This document shows, one piece after another, positions 7,702-14,299 of a DNA stretch of 14,299 nt; position 1 is the first letter of the stretch; every line of letters starts with the position of its first letter. Made by a program: the position numbers and the translations under genes. Source of the stretch: Endozoicomonadaceae bacterium (GTDB lineage Bacteria > Pseudomonadota > Gammaproteobacteria > Pseudomonadales > Endozoicomonadaceae). The DNA lies in the NCBI GenBank assembly GCA_015163815.1, contig JAAOIJ010000062.1:1-14299 (forward strand). The letters run 5' to 3'. Below the pieces are notes generated by a model that saw nothing but the letters and a program-made list of their open reading frames with translations, had not been told where the DNA came from and made no database searches.

Positions 7702-7965
7702 TTTTGCCTTCTCAAGTATAAAACGCAACAGTAAGACATAATCTATAGCCACAAAACAGTTACATCCTACTCATTCGTATCCCTGCTTTGTCTCAAGGGA
7801 TCATGAAGGAGCATGATATGGCTTATCAATACTTGAAAAGTTCTCAAACTGATACTTTACTGTCAAAGCATTTTGCTATTTAATCCCATAGGAAAAGCAT
7901 TTACAAGACTGCTTTCCAAAATGTCAAGAGAGCCTCTTCATTATATTAGATAAGAAAAAGATATA
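7702..7965 (+). mobile_element. Degenerate IS30-family left end with dead transposase start
   Basis: The sequence from TTTTGCCTTCTCAAGT matches the IS30 end at 1-356 read on the opposite strand. It shares the CTATAGCC block and then, at 7818, a transposase start beginning MAYQYL. That frame keeps the order of the intact copy (TCTCAAA, CTGTCAAAG, ATAGGAA, TCAAGAGAG) but stops at a TAA near 7880 and drifts through substitutions and small deletions until similarity ends near 7965. The whole remnant is non-functional. Its start is preceded by AAGGAG enclosed by ATCATG and CATGAT (7800-7817). Confidence 0.72.
7818..7965 (+). pseudogene. IS30-family transposase remnant (N-terminal fragment)
   Basis: Six identical or near-identical codons after ATG 7818 (MAYQYL against MAYQHL in the copy at 238), then a gapped match over about 130 bp to the helix-turn-helix-coding part of that gene. 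A premature stop and frame-disrupting deletions leave at most about 20 codons open. No DDE domain follows. Confidence 0.65.
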
Positions 7966-8117
7966 AGGCATTAAATTACATGGTATTTATTTTTTTCAGG
8001 ATCGACTAACTTAGAAAAAAATATTATACACTAAGTGTTAAAAACAATGACACAACCTAACTAGTGGCAGACTCGCATAAACACAAGACTAGCTTCATAA
8101 ATGATTGATAATTAATA
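7966..8117. other. Intergenic, nothing recognised
   Basis: AT-rich DNA after the IS30 remnant. A 7-bp inverted repeat (ATTGATA 8104-8110, TATCAAT 8116-8122) overlaps the stop codon of the next minus-strand gene, but its stem is almost all A-T and no T tract follows, so I do not call it a terminator. Confidence 0.25.
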
Positions 8118-8693
8118 TCAATATCTCCCTCTCTTGAATTGTACTCCTTTATCTTGAAGTTTCGATTTAATCTCGTCTATCTGTGCATTGACTTGATCTC
8201 GTTTTTCTCCATTGAATAAATCTATTGTCAAATCATTAGGATCTAGAGCCTTAACTATACCTTTTTGCAATTCTTTTAAGAGCACAATGCTTTGATTAAG
8301 GAGATTTAAAGTAGGCAACAGAGCTTTATTCTGCTCTTGTCTTTCTTTATACTGATCTTGATGATCTTTGCACTCCTTTAGCAATGATGTTAATGCATCT
8401 TTTATCTGATTTGTTCCTCTTTTATTCGTTTGCACTGAGGCATCTTCTTCTATTTCAGCTCCTCCAAAATAGTGTGTGACGCCAAAATATAAAGCACAAC
8501 TAAAAAAAGCAAAACCCATCCCCAAAATAGCAGTTCCGCCTAACATTTCAACAACATTGTCATTTTTTGCACTATTCGCTATGTTTTGGACGACATACCC
8601 TGAAAATGAAGCTAAAGCAAAGCTTCCAACACTAACAGCTGAAGAAATAACTGCAATCAACGCTATTTTTTGTATGTTTTCTCTCTGATTCAT
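8118..8693 (-). CDS. Small membrane protein with C-terminal coiled coil, unknown function
   Basis: A 191-aa protein of unknown family. From the ATG at 8693, two hydrophobic helices (about residues 9-35 and 50-76) are separated by a short loop, giving a hairpin membrane anchor. A highly charged Glu/Lys/Gln-rich region (about 95-185) follows with coiled-coil character, and the protein ends FKRGRY. The frame is open for 22 further codons upstream, but ATG 8693 is preferred because AGGAGA lies exactly 7 nt before it (8701-8706). It is transcribed divergently from the gene at 9053, which has the same Shine-Dalgarno and a similar membrane-plus-coiled-coil design, so the two may form a functional pair. 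Secreted effector, envelope protein and phage-derived protein are all open possibilities. Confidence 0.7.
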   Translation of the reverse strand: MNQRENIQKIALIAVISSAVSVGSFALASFSGYVVQNIANSAKNDNVVEMLGGTAILGMGFAFFSCALYFGVTHYFGGAEIEEDASVQTNKRGTNQIKDALTSLLKECKDHQDQYKERQEQNKALLPTLNLLNQSIVLLKELQKGIVKALDPNDLTIDLFNGEKRDQVNAQIDEIKSKLQDKGVQFKRGRY

Positions 8694-8700
8694 AATAAAG

Positions 8701-8706
8701 TCTCCT
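8701..8706 (-). promoter_or_regulatory. Ribosome-binding site deciding the start at 8693
   Basis: AGGAGA on the minus strand, 7 nt before ATG 8693. No comparable site precedes the upstream in-frame ATG codons at 8759 and 8756. Confidence 0.7.
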
Positions 8707-9039
8707 TGGTTATAATAAAGGTCTATATTTAGATAAATCTTTCTTTTGAAATACATCAATCTATCTTTAATCTAAACAAATATTGAACATGATGTTTTTT
8801 ATGAAAAAATAATTTAAAAAATAGGAGGCCTATAAAAAATTATGAGTGCATAATAAAACGGTTATATTATTTATAGTCTCTTTTATCAATCAACACTATA
8901 TAACTTTAGTCGTATCATGCTTCCATCGCCTAATATTCCGAATGAAAATATATTTTTAATCTATATTCTCTAAAAAATGAACTTATTTTTTTTATTAGTG
9001 TCTTATTAATTAGAATCACTTTTATTAGATGGATATTAT
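8707..9039. other. Divergent intergenic region between two membrane-protein genes
   Basis: Very AT-rich. It should hold promoters for both flanking genes, but no clear -35/-10 pair stands out. A strong orphan AGGAGG (8823-8828) sits inside the short palindrome ATAGG-AGG-CCTAT (8821-8833). It is followed 13 nt later by ATG and, after three codons, a stop (8842-8853). No gene follows. Confidence 0.35.
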
Positions 9040-9045
9040 AGGAGA
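9040..9045 (+). promoter_or_regulatory. Ribosome-binding site deciding the start at 9053
   Basis: AGGAGA located 7 nt before ATG 9053, the same word and spacing as for the divergent gene at 8693. The upstream in-frame ATG (9029) has no such site. Confidence 0.7.
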
Positions 9046-9052
9046 CAACATC

Positions 9053-9523
9053 ATGAATATTAATAGCGCAATAAAGTCAATCATCAATTACTCATTTGAC
9101 GAAATAACGCATGTATATAATGAACCTTTAGCTGCAAGCAGTCTTTTTTTGATGAGTATTGTATGTATTACCATCCCAACAGTGATCTACTTTTGCTGTC
9201 AGAAAAAAACGGATAGTCATTTCGAATCATCAGTAGAGACTGACAGAAAGACGCTGAATCAAAGAAAACAAGAAATAACAAAAATTACAGATGGATACAA
9301 CACTTATTTAGAAAGCCTCGGTGACTGGAATGATTTATCTGAAGATTTAGAAACAGAAATCAAAGATCTTAATACAAAGATACAGAACCAGTATGAAGAA
9401 ATACATAGTCAAACTGACAATATACATAAACTCTTATTAGAATCAGAAAGTATAAAGGATTTGCCTCTTAAGATAGCAGAACTTCAAAAGAAAATTACTC
9501 CGGTACCAAAGGTTGGAGAATAA
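9053..9523 (+). CDS. Small single-pass membrane protein with coiled coil, unknown function
   Basis: A 156-aa protein of unknown family. One hydrophobic helix spans about residues 26-48 and ends in CC just before a Lys-rich stop-transfer segment. The remaining 100 residues are charged and heptad-like (LNQRKQEITKI, LETEIKDLNTKIQNQ, LLLESESIKDL), indicating a coiled coil, most likely on the cytoplasmic side. The start at ATG 9053 is chosen from the AGGAGA site 7 nt upstream; an extra eight codons to ATG 9029 are possible. The design mirrors the divergent gene at 8118-8693, suggesting they act together or on the same partner. It lies 496 bp upstream of the Lon gene and is probably a separate transcript. 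Confidence 0.68.
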   Translation: MNINSAIKSIINYSFDEITHVYNEPLAASSLFLMSIVCITIPTVIYFCCQKKTDSHFESSVETDRKTLNQRKQEITKITDGYNTYLESLGDWNDLSEDLETEIKDLNTKIQNQYEEIHSQTDNIHKLLLESESIKDLPLKIAELQKKITPVPKVGE

Positions 9524-10019
9524 GAATAATAGGATGGTCATAATTTGATTACTTTTATTCTTGCAATAGAAAAATAATCGGAATAATCAGTATTTGATTG
9601 AGTTTTCCCGTTAAAGCGATATAAAATTTTTATGATACAAATCATTTACTGATCACATATCAAGAGCTTGCACAGATATTATCGCTAAACTTGAAGAGAA
9701 GCTTATACAAAAAAATAAAGATAAATACCTTCTCTTTTTTTATTGTTTTACTCATGCTATGCCGTATATCAGCCTATTTCAATACTAAATTATGATACAA
9801 TAATTGATTAAAAATAAATCAATTATACAATTTATTTTTTTAATCTACACAAAAACAAAAAATGTACTGGCATTTTAATCCTTACTCACAACTCTATACA
9901 AGGACAACAAAACGATTTATAATATAAATTATTGATGTTCATAGCATGTTCTAGTCGTAAATTAAGATATTGAAAATTTCATTTTAGCCAATTAGCCAAA
10001 AATAGCGATCATATTTATT
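9524..10019. other. Long intergenic region upstream of the Lon gene
   Basis: No gene, tRNA or recognised RNA. It holds a perfect AT-rich inverted repeat (9800-9826). No heat-shock (sigma-32) consensus and no Shine-Dalgarno are evident before ATG 10020. Confidence 0.3.
9800..9826. repeat. Perfect 10-bp inverted repeat followed by a T-rich run
   Basis: ATAATTGATT (9800-9809) and AATCAATTAT (9817-9826) pair perfectly around a 7-nt loop, and TTTATTTTTTT follows at 9831-9841. The stem has only one G-C pair, so as a terminator it would be weak. It could also be an operator upstream of the Lon gene. Confidence 0.35.
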
Positions 10020-12437
10020 ATGCCTAACAGCGTCAATCCTGATGAAACACCTGAAAACACAGCCTCCGAATCAGATCGCCATCATGATGATAACTTTGCT
10101 AAACATGCTTCTCTGACGTTACCAGAACAAAATATGCCAGATAAAATTTATCTAATGCCTACAACAAATAGGCCATTTTTCCCAGCTCAAATACAACCTT
10201 TAGAATTTAGGCATGCACGCTGGGATGAAACATTAAAACGCGTTCATCAAACACCTGAGAAAATATTAGGCCTCTCTTATATTCAAGATTTCCATGATCA
10301 TCCAATTGAGTCATCAAAATTTCCAATCATTGGTTGTGCAGTCAAAGTTCACAATATTGTAGAAGTCAATGATCAAATTCAATTTATTGCATTAGGACTA
10401 AAACGATTTAAAATTATAAACTGGCTTCGTAAGGCTCCACCTTATTTGGTGCAAGTAGAATACCCTGAAAATCCAATAGAAAAAGCAGATGAAATTCAAG
10501 CCTACACAATGGCTCTCATCAATGCGATCAAAGAATTACTACCTTTAAACCCTTTATATACAGAAGAATTAAAAAATTATTTAAATCGTTTTAACCCTAA
10601 AGATCCATCTCCATTAGCTGATTTTGCAGCTGCAATTACAACAGCTGCAGCTCAAGATCTTCAAGATGTTTTAGACACGATTCCGCTCATGCGTCGAATG
10701 GAAAAAGTACTCACTTTAATTAAAAGAGAAAAAGAAGTTGCCTTGCTGCAACATAAAATAACAGAAGAAGTGAATAATCAAATTAGCAAACAACAACGAG
10801 AGTTTTTTTTAAAAGAACAATTAAAAATTATTCAAAAAGAATTAGGACTATCCAAAGATGATAAAACATCTGAATTAGATAAATTTAAAACGCGTCTAAA
10901 AAATAAAACATTAACAGAAGAAAATACGAAAAAAATAAACCAAGAATTAGAAAAATTCTCTCTTTTAGAATTAGGGTCTCCTGAGTTTTCAATCTGCAGA
11001 AATTATTTAGATTGGATTACTTTGCTACCTTGGAGTCAATGCTCAAAAGACAACTTAAATTTAATCTCTGCAAGAAAAATATTAGACCAGGACCATGATG
11101 GATTGCATGATGTGAAAGATCGTATTATTGAATTTTTAGCATTAGGTGTCTATAAAAAGGAAATTTCCGGCTCTATTTTATTACTATCTGGCCCTCCTGG
11201 TGTCGGAAAAACATCTATTGGAAAATCAGTTGCCAATGCTCTGGGTCGTAAATTTTATAGATTTAGTGTCGGTGGCATGCAAGATGAGTCTGAAATTAAA
11301 GGGCATCGCCGAACATATATTGGTGCCATGCCTGGAAAATTAATCCAAGCATTAAAAGAAGTTGAAATCAGTAATCCTGTGATTATGCTAGATGAAATTG
11401 ATAAAATGGGTCAATCATATCGCGGCGACCCTGCTTCGGCTCTATTAGAGGTACTAGATCCTGCGCAAAATGTTGAATTTTTAGACCATTATTTAGACAT
11501 GCGCGTTGACTTATCAAAAGTATTTTTTATTTGTACTGCAAATCAACATGATTTAATTCCTAGTCCCTTATTAGATCGAATGGATATTATTCGCTTATCT
11601 GGTTATATTACACAAGAAAAAATACTCATTGCTAAAAATCATTTATGGCCAGATCAACTTAAAAAAGCTGGTTTAACTAACAAACAAATTGTCATCTCTG
11701 ATGCAGGACTGAAACAAATTATCGAAGGGTACGCTCGAGAATCAGGTGTACGGCATTTAGAAAAATTATTAGCACGCATTATCAGAAAATCTGTTGTCAA
11801 AATTCTTAAAAAACCGACACTAAAAATAATAATCAATATAAAAAATTTAATAGATTATATTGGCGAACCGTATTTTAAAAATGAAAAAGCAATTAATGCA
11901 GTGGGTGTCATTACTGGATTAGCCTGGACTTCTATGGGCGGGGATACGTTACCTATTGAAGCCTCCTGTGTTCATAAAAAAAGTGCCGGATTGAAATTAA
12001 CTGGAAAACTAGGCGATGTCATGAAAGAATCTGCTGAAATTGCATACAGTTATATTATGTCAACGACTAAAAAATACGATATCCCTCAACATTTTTTTGA
12101 AGATGCTTTTATTCATTTACATGTGCCTGAAGGTGCAACCCCAAAAGACGGGCCCAGTGCTGGAGTTACTATGGCAAGTACATTACTAAGCCTTGCAAAA
12201 AAAAGAAAACCAAGACATTTAGCCATGACAGGTGAATTAACATTAACAGGCAAAGTGCTACCTGTAGGCGGCATTCGAGAAAAAGTCATTGCTGCAAAAA
12301 GAAATGGTGTAAAAGAGTTAATCTTACCCAAAGCCAATCAGCGTGATTATAATGAATTACCCATCTATATTAAACAAGATATGAAAATTCATTTTGCAGA
12401 TCATTTCAAAGATGTTGCCTCAAAATTATTTAAATAA
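10020..12437 (+). CDS. Lon-family ATP-dependent protease (second-type Lon, AsrA-like)
   Basis: An 805-aa homo-oligomeric AAA+ serine protease that degrades damaged and regulatory proteins in the cytoplasm. A polar N-terminal extension (1-40) precedes the substrate-binding LAN domain, which begins NRPFFPAQ, then a helical linker with QREFFLKEQLK. The AAA+ module has Walker A GPPGVGKT (391-398) and Walker B VIMLDEID (454-461). The protease domain has PKDGPSAG with catalytic S713 and GGIREK with catalytic K755. All catalytic parts are intact. The NRPFFPAQ start, NPLYTEELKNYLNRF and GVITGLAWTSMGG resemble the second Lon of Pseudomonas (AsrA-type) more than the canonical lon product, by memory. 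The start is ATG 10020; no clear ribosome site precedes it, and initiation at a later Met (before the PDKIYLMP segment) cannot be excluded. It appears monocistronic. Confidence 0.95.
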   Translation: MPNSVNPDETPENTASESDRHHDDNFAKHASLTLPEQNMPDKIYLMPTTNRPFFPAQIQPLEFRHARWDETLKRVHQTPEKILGLSYIQDFHDHPIESSKFPIIGCAVKVHNIVEVNDQIQFIALGLKRFKIINWLRKAPPYLVQVEYPENPIEKADEIQAYTMALINAIKELLPLNPLYTEELKNYLNRFNPKDPSPLADFAAAITTAAAQDLQDVLDTIPLMRRMEKVLTLIKREKEVALLQHKITEEVNNQISKQQREFFLKEQLKIIQKELGLSKDDKTSELDKFKTRLKNKTLTEENTKKINQELEKFSLLELGSPEFSICRNYLDWITLLPWSQCSKDNLNLISARKILDQDHDGLHDVKDRIIEFLALGVYKKEISGSILLLSGPPGVGKTSIGKSVANALGRKFYRFSVGGMQDESEIKGHRRTYIGAMPGKLIQALKEVEISNPVIMLDEIDKMGQSYRGDPASALLEVLDPAQNVEFLDHYLDMRVDLSKVFFICTANQHDLIPSPLLDRMDIIRLSGYITQEKILIAKNHLWPDQLKKAGLTNKQIVISDAGLKQIIEGYARESGVRHLEKLLARIIRKSVVKILKKPTLKIIINIKNLIDYIGEPYFKNEKAINAVGVITGLAWTSMGGDTLPIEASCVHKKSAGLKLTGKLGDVMKESAEIAYSYIMSTTKKYDIPQHFFEDAFIHLHVPEGATPKDGPSAGVTMASTLLSLAKKRKPRHLAMTGELTLTGKVLPVGGIREKVIAAKRNGVKELILPKANQRDYNELPIYIKQDMKIHFADHFKDVASKLFK

Positions 12438-12552
12438 TACAATCTTAATTCAGCTGATTGAATATATAGATGATATAAAATAGGCATAACAATAAATTTA
12501 CTCATAGATATATTTAAAAGATGATCAAAAATAATAACTTAGGATGAAAATC
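12438..12552. other. Intergenic after the Lon gene
   Basis: A small palindrome TCAGCTGA (12451-12458) is present without a T tract, so it is not a convincing terminator. AGGATG at 12541-12546 precedes the ATG at 12553. Confidence 0.25.
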
Positions 12553-12624
12553 ATGAAAACACTTTTCGAGATAAGACCACTCTTTTTTCTGATGTTTTAT
12601 TTTGCCTTCTCAAGTGTGAAGTGA
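12553..12624 (+). pseudogene. Truncated signal-peptide-like gene start, cut by IS30 end
   Basis: ATG 12553 follows AGGATG with a 6-nt gap and opens MKTLFEIRPLFFLM, a basic-then-hydrophobic start like a signal peptide. At 12600 the frame enters the IS30 end, reading FYFAFSSVK and then TGA at 12622. The real gene probably continued before the insertion. It may be the original 5' end of the exported-protein pseudogene downstream or of a separate gene. Confidence 0.4.
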
Positions 12625-12676
12625 AACAAGAAGGCATCGTCTATAGCCAAAAAAAAACAGTCAAACGCTAATAAAT
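12600..12676 (+). mobile_element. IS30-family end remnant, about 77 bp
   Basis: TTTTGCCTTCTCAAGTGTGA, then the AAGGCAT and CTATAGCC blocks, A-run, CAGTCAAACGCTAATAA: this closely matches the outer 75 bp of the IS30 copy at the left edge (minus strand of about 281-356). Similarity stops near 12676, before the transposase start, so all coding sequence has been deleted. Confidence 0.7.
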
Positions 12677-12828
12677 ATCACACCAGAACATAATACATTA
12701 AATTATGCTCGATTTCTGATACTCATCTATATCGCTAAGAAAAAAATTGCAATAATAAATACTTTATGTTTAAATATTTTCTGTTTTTTTGAATAAAAAA
12801 TATATTGCATAACTGGAGCCATATTACT
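12677..12828. other. AT-rich spacer, nothing recognised
   Basis: No open frame of note, repeat or RNA between the IS30 remnant and the exported-protein pseudogene. Confidence 0.25.
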
Positions 12829-14190
12829 GTGCCTTATCACTTTTCTTGAAAAATCTGTCTTAATTTTTTATTTCGTTTACATTTATTATTCATCATTATT
12901 TCAAATCAAGCGTATGCTCAACCTCAATATTTCGAATATTATTCTCAAAATCCGGAAGCGTTATGTCTCTTAAAAGATCAATACAGCACATTAGGAAGCA
13001 TCAGTTTAGTGCAAGCACTTCCAAATTTAACTCAACAGAATGCTTATACAGATTGCTCTATATTATGAAAAAAAATACATGAAAAAACCTATTTATTAGT
13101 AAATATTAACCATAGAAAAAACAGAATCCACACAAAAATACATTTTATCGTATTATAAAAAATCTGATACAGCGCACTACTGGAAATGAACAAACAACAC
13201 AATATTCAACTCAATCCCTATAGTATATACACCAAAATCAAATTCTGATGAAAATACAGGTTCAAAAAAAAATCATACTATCTTAGATATCCAGGCAACA
13301 TTCTATACAAACTCAGTTACTTTACAACCATTTGCTATTGTGCATGAAATATCTCCTGCTTTCCAGGCACAAGATTCAGAACAAATGATCAAAAATGAAT
13401 TTCTTTATTATTTTGATATGGAAAAATCAAGACACCTTATTTCAATAATACAAAATATCCGAGAATAGCTACATGAAAAAAATATAATTTCAATAAAACA
13501 TACAATATTTTATACAACCAATCACACCAACCTTGATGAAGTTGAAACTCAACTACCAATAACTCAAAATGACAAACCAACAGAAATAAAATCAGCAGAC
13601 AGAATATCAATTGTCTTTACACTAAATGGCTGTCGCATAGTAAAAGAGCTATCATTACCTATAACAGAATTATGTTTTAATGAGAAATTGAGGGCATTAG
13701 ATTTACAGGACTATATACGACCGCTTTGTTATAAAAGTAAAAAAATAGACCTCAAGTATACTCTAAAAAGCAATTAAAATATTATTTATTTTCAATAAAA
13801 AAATTTGGTTATTTACTCGCTCATCCTTGTTTTACCCATACCCCATCCAGTAACTCTACACAAGATATAACAATCTTCACCTCATCACCGCTTAAAAATA
13901 ACAACGAGACGAATAAGATAACGCAATATATCCTCGTTTATTCTATGAAAAAAGAAAAACAATACAAAAAAATGCAGAAATATTCAAAACAATAAAAAAA
14001 CAGAATAAAATACAGCTCCAACAATACGACTCACTTGACGATGTCATATATAATTATTATAGTAATCCCATCATTATTTATCAATATACAGGTCTTCCTA
14101 TTCAAAGAATTATTCCATTTGAAGATCATGATATTATATATTTTCAGATAGACACTTTAGAAAATACTAGCCAATTTAAAGCTTGCGAAC
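12829..14190 (+). pseudogene. Multiply broken gene for an exported protein, 3' end cut by IS5
   Basis: Stitching frames gives one continuous protein-like sequence of at least about 450 residues that I do not recognise. It opens with a signal peptide (FLFRLHLLFIIIS, then AYA as likely cleavage site) followed by QPQYFEYYSQNPEALCLL. Breaks are TGA 12847 (right after a GTG at 12829), TGA 13066, a frameshift near 13105, TGA 13187, TAG 13466, a frameshift in the A-run near 13765, and another near 13960-13990. The last frame still reads well (YQYTGLPIQRIIPFEDHDI) up to the IS5-family end at about 14191. The product would have been periplasmic or surface located. The long readable blocks between lesions show that coding character persists, so decay is fairly recent. 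Confidence 0.7.
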
Positions 14191-14299
14191 TAGGGCGTGT
14201 CCTCATTCTGAATTCACCAAAATAATAGCACACGCAATATAAATCATCGCTTTAAAATTCCTAGCTAGCTTATCAAAACGAGTTGAAATACTTCTAAAA
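14191..14299 (-). mobile_element. IS5-family insertion sequence, transposase-3' end (continues off window)
   Basis: The terminus lies near 14191-14210, in TAGGGCGTGTCCTCATTCTG, directly abutting the exported-protein pseudogene. The transposase C-terminus is encoded inward on the minus strand, with its stop only about 12 bp from the tip, as is usual for IS5-group elements. The other end and any target duplication are outside the window. Confidence 0.75.
14203..14299 (-). CDS. IS5-family transposase, C-terminal 31 codons (partial)
   Basis: The minus strand reads FRSISTRFDKLARNFKAMI then YIACAIILVNSE and a TGA at 14205-14203. This matches the conserved tail of IS5-family transposases (R-I/S-x-TRYDKLARNF, then a hydrophobic AxxHLASAIIWL-type helix). 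The tyrosine usual in TRYDK is phenylalanine here. The catalytic DDE residues lie outside the window except for the region near this tail, so activity is unknown. Confidence 0.82.
   Translation of the reverse strand, partial: FRSISTRFDKLARNFKAMIYIACAIILVNSE

Noticed and set aside
8104..8122. Inverted repeat at the end of the 8118-8693 gene as a terminator
   Set aside because: The stem is only 7 bp and almost pure A-T, overlaps the stop codon and lacks a T tract.
8476..8688. Plus-strand open frame opposite the two-helix membrane protein
   Set aside because: It is antisense to a gene with a good ribosome site and clear membrane helices, and has no start signal or motif of its own.
12113..12337. 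Minus-strand open frame within the Lon protease domain
   Set aside because: It is a shadow of a strongly conserved coding region containing the catalytic Ser and Lys.

Overview
The window is AT-rich (roughly one third G+C) and reads as a gammaproteobacterial genome in early decay. The intact genes point to Gammaproteobacteria: a second-type Lon protease, a TonB2-style ExbB-like protein and an AnmK remnant. Insertion-sequence fragments, a small non-autonomous transposon and two multiply broken genes sit among them. This pattern suits a host-associated or intracellular lineage, perhaps Legionellales-like. That placement is inference from gene content and style, because no rRNA or other phylogenetic marker is present.

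Layout, left to right. Positions 1-356 hold the left end of an IS30-family element whose transposase runs off the window edge on the minus strand. Next is a YgjP/DUF45-type zinc metalloprotein gene (574-1296, +). It converges on a two-gene minus-strand unit: a 517-aa exported/membrane protein (1823-3376) followed by a small ExbB-like protein (1311-1814). Together they look like a stripped TonB2-type energiser without ExbD or TonB. An RmlD-like sugar-nucleotide reductase homologue lacking the usual Tyr/Lys catalytic pair lies upstream (3577-4455, -). A dead anmK follows (4750-6007, +), carrying a nonsense codon, a frameshift with a second stop, and a clean 139-bp inverted-repeat element (5525-5663) with a 5-bp target duplication.

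The middle (about 6.2-9.6 kb) is an accessory block. It has an unrecognised 429-aa protein (6259-7548, -), a rotted IS30 end (7702-7965), and two divergent small membrane-anchored coiled-coil proteins (8118-8693, - and 9053-9523, +). The two start with the same Shine-Dalgarno word and spacing. Nothing in this block resembles a housekeeping family I know.

The right part is an intact Lon-family ATP-dependent protease (10020-12437, +) with all catalytic motifs. After it come a short signal-peptide-like gene start cut by a third IS30 end (12553-12676), a long exported-protein pseudogene with several stops and frameshifts (12829-14190), and the 3' end of an IS5-family transposase on the minus strand (14203-14299), which truncates that pseudogene.

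The most informative structure is the anmK locus, where excising the small element plus one target copy rejoins the conserved reading frame exactly. The three IS30 ends also show one element family at three stages of decay. I found no rRNA, tRNA, CRISPR array or convincing GC-rich terminator.
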